Origin: Syntrophomonadaceae bacterium
GTDB taxonomy: Bacteria; Bacillota; Syntrophomonadia; Syntrophomonadales; DTU052
Direction: 5' to 3'
Assembly (NCBI GenBank): GCA_012729505.1
Contig: JAAYDA010000045.1
Coordinates: 1 to 47,491, forward strand
DNA length: 47,491 nucleotides
Shown here: in pieces, positions 1 to 8,063 of the stretch
Layout of the letters: each line of letters starts with the position of its first letter
Position numbering within the stretch: position 1 is the first letter of the stretch
The notes under the pieces: generated by a model
The model's input: the letters and a program-made list of their open reading frames with translations, nothing else
The model's database searches: none
Told to the model about the DNA's origin: nothing
Translations under genes and position numbers: made by a program

Positions 1-34
1 CTTTTCGTGTATTCATACAACCACTCCGTTTCTG

Positions 35-62
35 GTTGAAAAAGTTTGCTTACTTTTTCAAC
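35..62. repeat. 11-bp perfect inverted repeat
   Basis: Arms GTTGAAAAAGT (35-45) and ACTTTTTCAAC (52-62) are exact reverse complements with a 6-nt loop. No T-run follows on either strand, so it is not a classical terminator. It lies just upstream of the decayed recombinase. The remaining bases of 1-120 show no open frame I can support. Confidence 0.4.
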
Positions 63-120
63 TTATTCATCGTGATTGTAGTATTTTACAGACTACCATT
101 CTAGGTGACAGCTTATTTGA

Positions 121-742
121 CGCTTACATTACATCCGAGTTGACTTTTTGGAACAGGTTGTGCTTAGCGAGATACGGCGGTTAACGCGCTTTGCAAATCA
201 ATATGAAGCCGAATTTGCCAAGACGATTATGGGCCACTCACAGCAGACTATAGCTGCTGAGCGTCAAAGCAAACAGAAAGAGCTTAATGCCATGCTTGCC
301 CGCGACAAGGAGCTTGATGGGCTGTTTGAACGGATGTATGAGGACAATGTGGTCAGGAAAATATCGGACGAACGTTTTCCAAAATGTCAAAGCGATATGA
401 GGAAGAACAGGGCGAACTTGCGGGACGGATTAAGGCTTTGAAAGCCGAGCTTGATAAGAACAGCAATCAAGCTATGACAACCGATATATTTGTTACCACC
501 GTCCGCAAGTACACCCGCGTAAAAAAACTCACAGCGCGCATGTTGAACGAACTTATAGAGCGAATAGAAGTACATCAAGCGGGAAAAGTGAATGGTGTGC
601 ATGTGCAAAAGCTCACTATTCATTACAACTGTGTTGGCTCTATAGAGATCCCCGGCATTTTACCCTTACCGGAACCGATGTCCTGATACGAACAAGAAAA
701 GGAGTAGCCATCAGCTACTCCCCGTCACAAAAGGCCGTATAA
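121..742 (+). pseudogene. Serine site-specific recombinase, C-terminal remnant with two frameshifts
   Basis: Only the last ~205 residues of a large serine recombinase (Tn-type, recombinase plus DUF4368 region) can be read. Stops at 106 and 118 cut off the resolvase catalytic domain, so no active site remains. The first segment (from 121) carries the helical EIRRLTRFANQYE region. Near 378 one base is missing (TTTCCAAAATG where TTTGCCAAAATG is expected) and the reading moves to the frame of MSKRYEEEQ. A second lost base near 677 moves it to DVLIRTRKGVAISYSP, ending at TAA 740-742. The typical family ending (TRKGV..SYSPSQ.AV) is thus split over three frames. It abuts the 3' end of a tRNA-Leu gene, which suits a decayed integrative element. 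The family call is confident; a functional protein is very unlikely. Confidence 0.8.
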
Positions 743-749
743 AATTGGT

Positions 750-789
750 CGAGTGGTCTTACGACTTTCAAATGCTGTAAGACCACTCG
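750..789 (-). terminator. Hairpin downstream of tRNA-Leu
   Basis: A perfect 13-bp stem (750-762 with 777-789, 14-nt loop) begins four bases beyond the tRNA-Leu 3' end. On the reverse strand it is followed by ACCAATTTTA, a weak U-tract. It is probably the tRNA terminator, but its T-run is poor. Confidence 0.55.
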
Positions 790-792
790 GTA

Positions 793-875
793 TGGTGCGG
801 GTGAAGGGATTTGAACCCCCACGGTCGCCCACTGGATCCTAAATCCAGCGCGTCTGCCAGTTCCGCCACACCCGC
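793..875 (-). tRNA. tRNA-Leu (anticodon UAG)
   Basis: On the reverse strand the 83-nt sequence folds as a cloverleaf with acceptor GCGGGTG/CACCCGC, anticodon loop TTTAGGA (anticodon TAG), a long class II variable arm, T-loop GGTTCAAATCC and an encoded CCA end. The long variable arm and anticodon identify leucine. Its 3' end faces the recombinase remnant, the usual side for integration events. Confidence 0.95.
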
Positions 876-1224
876 ATTTTTTCAATTAAGAACAATGAAC
901 ATTTTACTACCCGCATCGGGTTCAGTCAAGGAAAGGTAAATTTTTTATTGCTGATGATCAGCAATAAAATTATCTCCATTCCCGGATGCTCAGGCCTTTA
1001 AAGCGATGCATATTACTGATATGCTCTAATTGTATCATCTTAATTATTTCCTTTTCCCGGTACGATGATATTTACACTTTTTTTATTAAGGAAAGGAATA
1101 TTAAGGCGGCTATTATTCAGGTTAAGATGTATTTGAAGAAGGAGAATTCTCTCGTGAGGCAGTTGGGGCAAATCTTGCAGCAGCCGCGACTGATAATATA
1201 GCGTGTCAATAAGGGGGTGAGCTT
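876..1224. other. Noncoding gap between tRNA-Leu and the ADP-ribosylglycohydrolase gene
   Basis: No gene is supported here; the longest forward frame (from 986) has no ribosome-binding site and an odd composition. A perfect 12-bp AT-rich inverted repeat (943-954 with 958-969) lies upstream of the reverse-strand tRNA. The stretch should hold the tRNA-Leu promoter and the promoter of the next gene, but I cannot point to convincing -35/-10 boxes. Confidence 0.5.
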
Positions 1225-2064
1225 ATGTTGGGGGCAATCATTGGCGATATCGTAGGGTCGCGCTTTGAATTCAACAATCATAAGAGCAAGGATTTTGAGC
1301 TGTTTACCGAAGATTGCTCTATTACCGATGACAGCATAATGACTATTGCCATTGCCGGGGCGATTTTGGCTTGCGAGAGTGATTGGGAACGGCTGGGGCA
1401 GCAAGCTGTCAAGTATATGCAAGGAATCGGACGGAAGTATCCGAACTGCGGCTTTGGCGGGATGTTCAGGCATTGGGTGTTCAGCGGTGCCCCGCAGCCC
1501 TACGGCAGCTTTGGAAACGGGGCGGCTATGCGGGTATCACCTTGCGGCTTCATTGCCCAAACGGAGGAGGAGGCAATACTTCTTTCCCGGCGGGTTACTG
1601 AGGTGACACACAACCATGAAGAAGGCTTAAAGGGTGCGGAGGCTACTGTGGTGGCCATCTTTATGGCACGTGAGGGGGCAACGAAAAAGGAAATCCGCCG
1701 GCGGATCGGGCGTGATTACTATAAACTCGACTTTACTCTTGACGACATCCGCGATACATATGAATTTAATGCAACCTGCCAGGAGACGGTGCCGCAAGCA
1801 ATTGTTGCGTTTCTTGAATCCAGATCCTTTGAGGACGCTGTCCGCAGCGCCATCAGCATAGGTGGCGACAGCGACACGATCGCCGCTATTGCGGGTGCCA
1901 TTGCCGAAGCCTACTACGGTGTCCCCCTTCCGCTGAAAAGCAAGGCATTAACTTATCTGGACGACGAACTGCGTAAGATTTTTCACGGGTGGGAGCAGTA
2001 TGCCAAAGTGGGGAAGCCAAACCGCAGATTTGATCTCATAAGGGATAACGATGATGCTGAATAG
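1225..2064 (+). CDS. ADP-ribosylglycohydrolase family protein (DraG/ARH-like)
   Basis: 279 aa, ATG start preceded by AAGGGGGTGA. ADP-ribosylglycohydrolases use two metal ions (Mg or Mn) to remove ADP-ribose from protein side chains or to cut related ADP-ribosyl compounds. Visible signatures: GDIVGSRFE at the N-terminus (Glu15), the metal-binding TDDS (34-37), GNGAAMR (98-103), THNHEEG (128-134) and the C-terminal metal motif GGDSDT (213-218) followed by the Ala/Gly-rich helix. Everything expected for an active enzyme is present and the length fits the family. There is no ADP-ribosyltransferase or nitrogen-fixation gene nearby, so the substrate is unknown. It appears to be transcribed alone or with the ArsC-family gene 112 bp downstream. 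Confidence 0.9.
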   Translation: MLGAIIGDIVGSRFEFNNHKSKDFELFTEDCSITDDSIMTIAIAGAILACESDWERLGQQAVKYMQGIGRKYPNCGFGGMFRHWVFSGAPQPYGSFGNGAAMRVSPCGFIAQTEEEAILLSRRVTEVTHNHEEGLKGAEATVVAIFMAREGATKKEIRRRIGRDYYKLDFTLDDIRDTYEFNATCQETVPQAIVAFLESRSFEDAVRSAISIGGDSDTIAAIAGAIAEAYYGVPLPLKSKALTYLDDELRKIFHGWEQYAKVGKPNRRFDLIRDNDDAE

Positions 2065-2176
2065 TGGGATTAGCGAAAGAAGGGTAATATAATGGATACT
2101 AATATTTCAAACCTATATCAAAATTGTTCGCGCTATAAGCATAATTGGAGTTTCATGTATATAAGGAGGAGTTGCA

Positions 2177-2530
2177 ATGTTGTTTGTCTGCTACCCCCAA
2201 TGCTCAACTTGCCAAAAGGCGCGCAAATGGCTGGATGACCATGGTATAGCTTATGAGATGCGCAATATCAAAACTGAAAGGCCCACTCGTGATGAGTTGG
2301 GGTTGTGGTTGGATAAAAGCGGCCTTCCTGTTAAACGCTTCTGGAATACCAGTGGTATGCAATATAGGGAATTAAAGCTGAAGGACAGGCTTCCGGGCAT
2401 GAGTGAAAGTGAACAGCTTGATTTACTTGCTACTGACGGAATGCTGGTAAAGCGACCTGTATTAATTGGCGACCAGGTTGTTTTGGTTGGCTTTAAAGAA
2501 CAGGAATGGCAAAGTAGTATAATTGATTAA
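2177..2530 (+). CDS. ArsC/Spx-family thioredoxin-fold protein
   Basis: 117 aa, strong AAGGAGGAG before the ATG. The fold is that of the ArsC family: a thioredoxin-like core with the redox pair CSTC (Cys9 and Cys12) at the start of helix 1, a central RELKLKDRLPGMS segment, and the KRPVLI strand-turn near the C-terminus. Members include glutaredoxin-dependent arsenate reductases, the RNA-polymerase-binding regulator Spx, and many uncharacterised relatives (YffB/YusI type). Length and CXXC spacing suit Spx as well as the uncharacterised group. No other arsenic-resistance gene is nearby, so a redox or regulatory role is at least as likely as arsenate reduction. Confidence 0.85.
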   Translation: MLFVCYPQCSTCQKARKWLDDHGIAYEMRNIKTERPTRDELGLWLDKSGLPVKRFWNTSGMQYRELKLKDRLPGMSESEQLDLLATDGMLVKRPVLIGDQVVLVGFKEQEWQSSIID

Positions 2531-2546
2531 TCCTAATCGGATTTTT
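2529..2546 (+). terminator. Short terminator after the ArsC-family gene
   Basis: A 5-bp stem AATCC/GGATT with a 5-nt loop runs into TTTT and overlaps the stop codon. The stem is short, so this is only a candidate. Confidence 0.35.
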
Positions 2547-2557
2547 TACCGTAACTG

Positions 2558-3052
2558 TCACTGTTGCGATTGGCGGCGAAAGTGGATTTGGGGATGATCT
2601 GTATGTTGCCTTTTCTCGGCAGAGACAGAGGGAATTTCCCAGACCATGCTGGGAGCGGATTTTTTCCCGGATAAAAGGTCTGTTGGTTTAGTTTTCTTTA
2701 TAGCCGCCGAATCCTGATTGTTTTTTCGCGGTGCGAAGCGCTGTCTGACCTGGGGTGAAACACCTGGTTCAGGATAGTCTTTTTCCGCCGAAGGCTTTAG
2801 CTTATCGGCGGCAAGATATGGCTCAGCGTCATTTGCTTTATCCTGCCGAGGGGCAGAAGCAATATTTGCCGTCGGTTTTTTTCGAAACTCGGTTTCTTTT
2901 TCGAGTATTACCAGCAAGAAGATGCTGCTCCAACAAGCTACTTGGAGGGCGTCGGCATCATTATATTCCTCCATCAAAAGGGAAGCCAGCAGCAAAAGAG
3001 CAAGTATGGTGAGACTTGAAAAGGTATCCTCCTTTTCGTCGGGAGTCCTCAA
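2558..3052 (-). CDS. Hypothetical small membrane-anchored protein
   Basis: 164 aa, not recognised. The TTG start at 3052-3050 is preceded on the reverse strand by AGAGGAG at good spacing, which supports translation. The N-terminal third has two hydrophobic stretches (about residues 12-27 and 38-52). The remainder is polar, charged and low-complexity (Lys, Pro, Ser, Gln), looking like a disordered tail outside the lipid core. No catalytic motif is visible. It lies on the same strand as the 64-aa gene and the rhomboid gene and could be transcribed with them. The alternative is a chance open frame; the ribosome-binding site argues against that. Confidence 0.5.
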   Translation of the reverse strand: MRTPDEKEDTFSSLTILALLLLASLLMEEYNDADALQVACWSSIFLLVILEKETEFRKKPTANIASAPRQDKANDAEPYLAADKLKPSAEKDYPEPGVSPQVRQRFAPRKNNQDSAAIKKTKPTDLLSGKKSAPSMVWEIPSVSAEKRQHTDHPQIHFRRQSQQ

Positions 3053-3176
3053 AATGATATCTCCTCTGGTCGCCGCCTGCCGGCCAATTTTAATAATTAT
3101 TGACCGGCCGGACCGACTTCATCTATCTTCTTAAAACTATATGTAGTCAAGGGAAGTGAGATTCCAATGGAATTGT

Positions 3177-3371
3177 TCAGTGCTGGAATTTCTGGGGAGG
3201 GCTCGGGAAGGAATGGGGAGATGAGCTCTGGTTTTTAACGGAATATTCCAGGCTAAGAATCAAACTCTTTACAAAAAGTTCAAGCTCCGGTTCAAGATTG
3301 ATCGAGTCCTGCAGGAAGTCATGCAGCCGTTTTATTGTTAACTGGCGCTGCTTTGAGGGCGGTTTGTGCAT
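3177..3371 (-). CDS. Hypothetical 64-aa protein
   Basis: Short reverse-strand gene with ATG at 3371-3369 and a good GGAGG ten bases before it. The product is polar with an amphipathic middle (LTIKRLHDFLQDSINLE) and a Ser/Pro-rich tail; no known domain is recognised. It sits between the rhomboid gene and the 164-aa gene on the same strand, so a three-gene transcript is possible. Support rests only on the ribosome-binding site and strand context. Confidence 0.4.
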   Translation of the reverse strand: MHKPPSKQRQLTIKRLHDFLQDSINLEPELELFVKSLILSLEYSVKNQSSSPHSFPSPPQKFQH

Positions 3372-3535
3372 TGTATGTATTCCTCCACTTGAAAGCTTGT
3401 ATCATCTTCTCGTAATAAGACGTAAAATATCCAGCTATGGTTGCAGCCAAATAATGGCCCGGCTGGTGTAAAAAACGAAAAACGAAAACAACTGTCTCTT
3501 TTGGGAGTATTGCTTTACCCAACGCTACTAAATAT

Positions 3536-4210
3536 CTACGATTGGACCGGTCTATCGATTATGAAAAACCGGTGAAAAATCATGCCGGCCACAAATCCCC
3601 CTACATGAACCCAAAAGGCTATTTGCGCCACCCCTCCGGCCAGTTCTGCTGTGCCCCCGAGAATTTGGAGGAAGAGCCAGAAACCAAGGTAAATGACAGC
3701 ATATATTTCCACAAACCATGGAATAAAGACAATTGGTATCAGAGTCAATACTTTGGCATGAGGGAAGAGGATGAAATAGGATCCCATAATCCCTGCAATA
3801 GCTCCTGATGCTCCTATGGTAGGAATAGTGGAGGCGGGATATATTAAAACGTGCAATGATCCTGCCAAAATCCCGCAAAACAGATAAAAGACCAGAAAGT
3901 TAAAAGACCCCATACGGTCTTCTACATTATCGCCAAAAAGCCATAAAGCCCACATATTAGAAAGCAGGTGCATAAACCCGCCATGCAGGAAGGTGGAAGT
4001 AATAAGGGGTGAATAGTGGCTCAGGGGTTGAGACAAGATATTATCCAAATCAAAATTGGCAGGGATAAGAGCAAACCGAGAGAAGAGCTCTTCCATACCG
4101 GATAAGCCGTGCAGGCTTTGATAGTAAAAAACAACCGTATTGATGACGATAAGAGCAATGGTCATCAGAGGGAAATGTGTACTTGGAATGTTGTCCCTTA
4201 AAGGAATCAA
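3536..4210 (-). CDS. Rhomboid family intramembrane serine protease
   Basis: 224 aa, TTG start (MIPLRDN.PS, the common rhomboid opening) with GGAAGTGA upstream. Rhomboids cut transmembrane substrates inside the bilayer using a Ser-His dyad. Visible: six or seven hydrophobic segments, the HxxxN oxyanion-type motif (His81, Asn85), the catalytic GASG (Ser135) followed by the glycine-rich helix, and the partner His202 in VHVGG of a late helix. All catalytic residues are present. The N-terminus carries no zinc-finger or extra domain, so this is the short bacterial form. Its substrate cannot be deduced from the neighbours. Confidence 0.92.
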   Translation of the reverse strand: MIPLRDNIPSTHFPLMTIALIVINTVVFYYQSLHGLSGMEELFSRFALIPANFDLDNILSQPLSHYSPLITSTFLHGGFMHLLSNMWALWLFGDNVEDRMGSFNFLVFYLFCGILAGSLHVLIYPASTIPTIGASGAIAGIMGSYFILFPHAKVLTLIPIVFIPWFVEIYAVIYLGFWLFLQILGGTAELAGGVAQIAFWVHVGGFVAGMIFHRFFIIDRPVQS

Positions 4211-4245
4211 TCGTTCACTTCCTGTAATTTTGGCAACTTGGCAAC

Positions 4246-4371
4246 ATTATACCATAGCTATGGTATAATCGACGCATGTGCGTTTGGCCGCAGGCCAAAG
4301 ATTCGCACGCGCCTGAAATAAATTGTATAACAAGCCGTTTACGGCTGTTATACCATAGCTATGGTATAATC
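4246..4371. repeat. Palindromic spacer: two copies of a 22-bp palindrome flanking further hairpins
   Basis: The palindrome TTATACCATAGCTATGGTATAA occurs at 4247-4268 (a perfect 24-mer at 4246-4269) and again at 4348-4369, each followed by TCG. Between them lie a nested hairpin (GTGCG 4278-4282 with CGCAC 4304-4308; TTTGGCC 4283-4289 with GGCCAAA 4293-4299) and a second one (4325-4338 with 4341-4353, one bulge). The second hairpin uses the left arm of the second palindrome, so two pairings compete. Each palindrome contains TGGTATAAT, an extended -10-like motif. The unit could be a regulator-binding region or a small mobile repeat. Confidence 0.75.
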
Positions 4372-4409
4372 GCTGATCAACAACATTTTTGCGTGCCTTT
4401 TGCTTGACT

Positions 4410-4438
4410 TTGCCATAGCAATTTCTTTATCCTATTAT
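4410..4438 (+). promoter_or_regulatory. Candidate sigma-A promoter of tRNA-Gly
   Basis: TTGCCA (4410-4415) and TATTAT (4433-4438) are separated by 17 bp and end 23 bp before the tRNA 5' end. Confidence 0.55.
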
Positions 4439-4461
4439 ATAGGTGTCTGGAATTAGTATTT

Positions 4462-4536
4462 GCGGAAGTGGCTCAGTGGTAGAGCATCGCCTTGCCAAGG
4501 CGAGGGTCGCGAGTTCGAATCTCGTCTTCCGCTCCA
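4462..4536 (+). tRNA. tRNA-Gly (anticodon GCC)
   Basis: 75-nt cloverleaf with acceptor GCGGAAG/CTTCCGC, D-arm GGCTCAGTGGTAGAGC, anticodon loop CTTGCCA (GCC), T-loop GTTCGAATC and an encoded CCA end. A rho-independent terminator follows ten bases later, so it is a single-gene transcript. Confidence 0.97.
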
Positions 4537-4546
4537 AAAGTACTCG

Positions 4547-4579
4547 ACCTCGGCCCTTGACAGGCCGAGGTGTTTTGTT
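4547..4579 (+). terminator. Rho-independent terminator of tRNA-Gly
   Basis: Perfect 9-bp stem ACCTCGGCC / GGCCGAGGT with a 7-nt loop, followed by GTTTTGTT. Confidence 0.85.
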
Positions 4580-4639
4580 GGATAACTCCGCACTGACCAA
4601 GGAGGAAATCTATATCTGTTGTAGAACAGAGTATTACGG

Positions 4640-4668
4640 TTGACTAAGGCCATTGCAGGGTGATAGAA
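4640..4668 (+). promoter_or_regulatory. Possible promoter of tig
   Basis: TTGACT (4640-4645) and ATAGAA (4663-4668) with a 17-bp spacer, 45 bp before the start codon. The -10 box is weak. Confidence 0.35.
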
Positions 4669-4712
4669 GGCTCAACTCTTATCTTAGACATTGTGAACGG
4701 AGGTAGGCATAA

Positions 4713-6053
4713 TTGAAAACTAAGCTGGAAAAACTAGAGGGAAATGACGTGGTCCTGGAGATTGAGGTTGATTCTGACAGAGTCGAACAGGCCATGCAGA
4801 AATCGTATCGTAAATTAGTTTCCCAAGTCAGAATACCAGGATTTCGCCAGGGAAAAGCACCGCGCCAGATCCTCGAGGCTTTTCTTGGCAAGGAAGCCCT
4901 TTATGAAGAGGCACTGGAGGATATGGTTCCCGAGGCTTATGAACAGGCAGTAAAGGAAACTGAAATTGAACCGATAAGCCAACCTACTATTGATTTAGTG
5001 CAGATGGAGGACGGCAAGCCTTTTATTTTTAAAGCTAGTGTTATGGTTAAACCCGAGGTTGCCTTAGGTGAATTGACCGGCATGGCAGTCGACGTCTCTC
5101 GTGTCGAAGTTGATGAAGCTGCTGTATATGCGCAGTTGGAGATGATGAGAACCCGATATGCCAAGCTGACCCCGGCAGAGGAAGGCGTTCCGGCCGAATC
5201 AGGGGATTTGCTTAGCATTGACTTTACCGGTTTTCTTGGCGATGAACCGTTCCCCGGAGGTAGTGGGGAGGATTATTCCCTGGAGTTGGGATCCAACACT
5301 TTTATTCCTGGGTTTGAAGAGCAGCTGATTGGGGTTATTACCGGCGAGGAGAAAGATGTTAATGTAACCTTCCCCGATGATTACCATGCGGAAGACCTGA
5401 AAAGTCAGGAAGCTGTTTTTAAAGTTAAGGTTAAGGAGATTCAGAAAAAGGAAGAGACTCCTTTAGATGATGATTTTGCCCGGGATGTAAGTGACTTTGA
5501 TACTTTGGAAGAACTCAAAGCAGATATTCGCCAGAACCTGGAAAAAACTAATGAAGAAGAAAATGAAGGAAGAATCAGGCAAGCATTAGTTGCAAAAGCG
5601 GTTGAACTTTCGGAAGTTGATGTGCCTGAACCGATGATAGAGAATCAGATGGATGTGCTTTTCCATCGTTTTGAGGAACAAATGTACTATCAGGGTGTGA
5701 AGATGGAGGACTATGTAAACATGTCGGGGATGACGGTGGAGGATATCCGTGCAAGTTTCCGTCACCAGGCAGAACGTTCGGTTCGAGAAAATTTAGTGCT
5801 GGAGACAATTGCTAAAAAGATGGAGCTCAAGGTTCTGGATGAGGATTTTGATAAACAGATCGAAAAGGCAGCGGCGGAGTTTGGAATGGAAGCCGAAGCA
5901 GTGCGCCCCAGTCTGGAAGAGGCCCGGCCACGCATTGAATTTGGCATCCTTTTGGACAAAGCAGTTGATTATCTAAAAGAAAATGCTACTATCAATATAG
6001 TTGACCAAGTAATTAATGAAGCTGCAGAAAATATAGCTGAAGAAGAGGAATAA
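4713..6053 (+). CDS. tig: Trigger factor (ribosome-associated chaperone / prolyl isomerase)
   Basis: 446 aa, TTG start set by CGGAGG ten bases upstream. Trigger factor docks at the ribosome exit tunnel and shields nascent chains. The N-terminal domain carries the ribosome-binding loop GFRQGKAPR (43-51). An FKBP-type isomerase domain (about 150-245) contains SGDLLSIDFTG and FIPGFEEQL. The long helical C-terminal chaperone arms follow to the end, finishing in an acidic tail (AEEEE). Size is typical. It opens the tig-clpP-clpX run, a common Firmicute arrangement joining folding with degradation. Confidence 0.97.
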   Translation: MKTKLEKLEGNDVVLEIEVDSDRVEQAMQKSYRKLVSQVRIPGFRQGKAPRQILEAFLGKEALYEEALEDMVPEAYEQAVKETEIEPISQPTIDLVQMEDGKPFIFKASVMVKPEVALGELTGMAVDVSRVEVDEAAVYAQLEMMRTRYAKLTPAEEGVPAESGDLLSIDFTGFLGDEPFPGGSGEDYSLELGSNTFIPGFEEQLIGVITGEEKDVNVTFPDDYHAEDLKSQEAVFKVKVKEIQKKEETPLDDDFARDVSDFDTLEELKADIRQNLEKTNEEENEGRIRQALVAKAVELSEVDVPEPMIENQMDVLFHRFEEQMYYQGVKMEDYVNMSGMTVEDIRASFRHQAERSVRENLVLETIAKKMELKVLDEDFDKQIEKAAAEFGMEAEAVRPSLEEARPRIEFGILLDKAVDYLKENATINIVDQVINEAAENIAEEEE

Positions 6054-6105
6054 GTTAAATAAACTACCGCCAGTATTCATATCTTGGAGGAAGGAGTGAA
6101 AGTAT

Positions 6106-6708
6106 ATGGGATATTTGGTTCCTATGGTTGTAGAACAGACTAATCGCGGAGAACGTTCCTACGATATCTATTCGCGCTTACTTAAGGATCGTATCGTGTT
6201 TTTGGGAAGTGCTATTGATGATCAGGTTGCAAACTTAGTGGTAGCCCAATTGCTCTTCCTGGAAGGGGAAGACCCCGATAAAGATATTAACCTTTATATC
6301 AACAGCCCGGGAGGATCAATTACTGCCGGAATGGCCATTTACGATACTATGCAGCATATAAGAGCTGATGTTTCTACTATATGTGTGGGATTGGCTGCCA
6401 GTATGGGTGCATTTTTACTGTGTGCCGGGGCCCCCGGAAAAAGGTTTGCACTGCCCAACAGCGAAGTATTAATACATCAGCCTTCGGGGGGAACTCAGGG
6501 GCAGGCCACTGACATTGAGATCCATGCTAAGCGTATAATAAGGATGAGGGAACAGTTGAACCGGATACTATCTGAAAGAACTGGTCAAACTCTGGAAAGG
6601 ATTCAGGCGGATACGGAGAGAGATCACTTTATGTCTGCAGAAGAAGCCAGAGAATATGGAATAATTGATGAGGTCATGTACCAAAACAAAAAATCGAAAA
6701 AGAAATAG
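6106..6708 (+). CDS. clpP: ATP-dependent Clp protease proteolytic subunit
   Basis: 200 aa, ATG with TTGGAGGAAGGAG upstream. ClpP forms two heptameric rings enclosing the proteolytic chamber and receives substrates from ClpX. The catalytic triad is complete: Ser99 in AASMG, His124 in LIHQP and Asp173 in ERDH. The NSPGG oxyanion segment (66-70) and the Gln/Gly-rich handle region ([12 protein letters not shown]) are present. The residues before [13 protein letters not shown] would be the short propeptide. It lies 52 bp after tig and 25 bp before clpX, likely one transcript. Confidence 0.98.
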   Translation: MGYLVPMVVEQTNRGERSYDIYSRLLKDRIVFLGSAIDDQVANLVVAQLLFLEGEDPDKDINLYINSPGGSITAGMAIYDTMQHIRADVSTICVGLAASMGAFLLCAGAPGKRFALPNSEVLIHQPSGGTQGQATDIEIHAKRIIRMREQLNRILSERTGQTLERIQADTERDHFMSAEEAREYGIIDEVMYQNKKSKKK

Positions 6709-6733
6709 TCTTTTCCGGGAAGAGAGGTGAATT

Positions 6734-7984
6734 ATGCAAAGGTTTGGAGACGAACGAGGTCAATTGAAGTGTTCATTCTGTGGCAAACTGCAAGATCAGG
6801 TCAAAAAACTGGTGGCTGGTCCTGGCGTTTATATCTGCGATGAATGCATCGAATTGTGTAATGAGATAATAGAAGAAGAACTTGCCGAGGATCTGGGTTT
6901 TGAAATGGGAGATATCCCCAAGCCCCAAGAGATCAGAGAGATATTGGATCATTACGTGATTGGTCAGGATAGAGCTAAAAAAACTTTGGCAGTTGCTGTT
7001 TATAACCACTATAAGCGCATCAATCTGGGAATGAAGCTGGATGATGTCGAGCTCCAAAAAAGTAATATTCTTATGCTTGGGCCCACCGGCAGTGGAAAAA
7101 CGCTGCTGGCGCAAACGTTAGCTAAAATAATAAATGTTCCTTTTGCAATTGCGGATGCCACCTCTTTAACCGAAGCTGGTTATGTGGGGGAGGATGTAGA
7201 AAATATCCTGCTCAAATTGATTCAAGCTGCGGATTATGATATCGAAAAGGCTGAAAAAGGGATAGTCTATATTGATGAGATTGATAAGATTGCACGCAAG
7301 ACAGATAATCCTTCTATTACCCGCGATGTTTCAGGTGAAGGAGTCCAACAGGCTCTGCTGAAGATTTTAGAGGGAACTGTTGCCAGTGTTCCTCCTCAGG
7401 GGGGACGTAAGCATCCGCATCAGGAGTTTATTCAAATCGATACCAGCAACATCCTGTTTATTTGCGGAGGAGCATTTGAGGGAATAGACAAGATTATTCA
7501 ACAGCGCATCGGGCAGCAAGCAATCGGATTCGGTGCAGATATCAAGACTAGAAAAGAGAAACGGATCGGAGAGATCTTGGAAAAGATTTTGCCCCAGGAT
7601 TTGCTCAGATTTGGCTTGATACCTGAATTTGTGGGCCGGGTGCCTATAGTGGTTACCCTGGATGCTTTGGATGAAGGTGCTTTGATCAGAATATTGACCG
7701 AGCCTAAGAATGCTTTGGTAAAGCAGTATCAGAAACTTTTTGATTTGGATGGGGTTGTCCTTGAGTTCACCGATGATTCCCTGAAAGCAATTTCTGCTGA
7801 AGCACTTAAGCGTAATACCGGGGCCCGGGGATTGAGGGCCATTTTGGAGGATATCATGCTGGAGGTAATGTATGATGTGCCTTCGCGGGTGGATATTACC
7901 AAGTGTATGATAACCAGAGATGTGATAGAAAAGAAGGAAATTCCCCTGTTAGTTACCGTTGAACCTAAACGCAAGGTTAATTAA
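6734..7984 (+). CDS. clpX: ATP-dependent Clp protease ATP-binding subunit ClpX
   Basis: 416 aa, ATG with AGAGAGGTGA upstream. ClpX is the hexameric AAA+ unfoldase feeding ClpP. The N-terminal zinc-binding domain has Cys13, Cys16, Cys35 and Cys38. Walker A GPTGSGKT (116-123), the pore loop GYVG (149-152), Walker B YIDEID (179-184), and the C-terminal sensor region ([10 protein letters not shown]) are all intact. The family ClpP-docking loop region reads IGFGAD. Length is typical. A strong terminator follows, so the tig-clpP-clpX transcript probably ends here. Confidence 0.98.
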   Translation: MQRFGDERGQLKCSFCGKLQDQVKKLVAGPGVYICDECIELCNEIIEEELAEDLGFEMGDIPKPQEIREILDHYVIGQDRAKKTLAVAVYNHYKRINLGMKLDDVELQKSNILMLGPTGSGKTLLAQTLAKIINVPFAIADATSLTEAGYVGEDVENILLKLIQAADYDIEKAEKGIVYIDEIDKIARKTDNPSITRDVSGEGVQQALLKILEGTVASVPPQGGRKHPHQEFIQIDTSNILFICGGAFEGIDKIIQQRIGQQAIGFGADIKTRKEKRIGEILEKILPQDLLRFGLIPEFVGRVPIVVTLDALDEGALIRILTEPKNALVKQYQKLFDLDGVVLEFTDDSLKAISAEALKRNTGARGLRAILEDIMLEVMYDVPSRVDITKCMITRDVIEKKEIPLLVTVEPKRKVN

Positions 7985-8015
7985 ATTTTACCAATATAAT
8001 CAAAGATTTCGTACT

Positions 8016-8063
8016 GAGCTTGTTCAGGAGTTTTAAAATAACATTCTGAATAAGCTCTTTTTT
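8016..8063 (+). terminator. Rho-independent terminator after clpX
   Basis: GAGCTTGTTCAG (8016-8027) pairs with CTGAATAAGCTC (8046-8057) through one G-U pair; TTTTTT follows directly. Confidence 0.85.

Noticed and set aside
693-721. GGAGTAGC/GCTACTCC hairpin that looks like a terminator
   Set aside because: These bases encode the GVAISYSP part of the recombinase C-terminus in the third frame, so the pairing is better explained by coding sequence, although it could still act on the reverse strand.
986-1201. 71-aa forward frame
   Set aside because: No ribosome-binding site, no recognisable motif, and it lies in an AT-rich spacer.
3319-3522. 67-aa reverse frame
   Set aside because: TTG start without a ribosome-binding site and overlap with the better supported 64-aa gene.
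4443-4653. Forward and reverse frames across the tRNA-Gly
   Set aside because: They simply read through the tRNA and its terminator.
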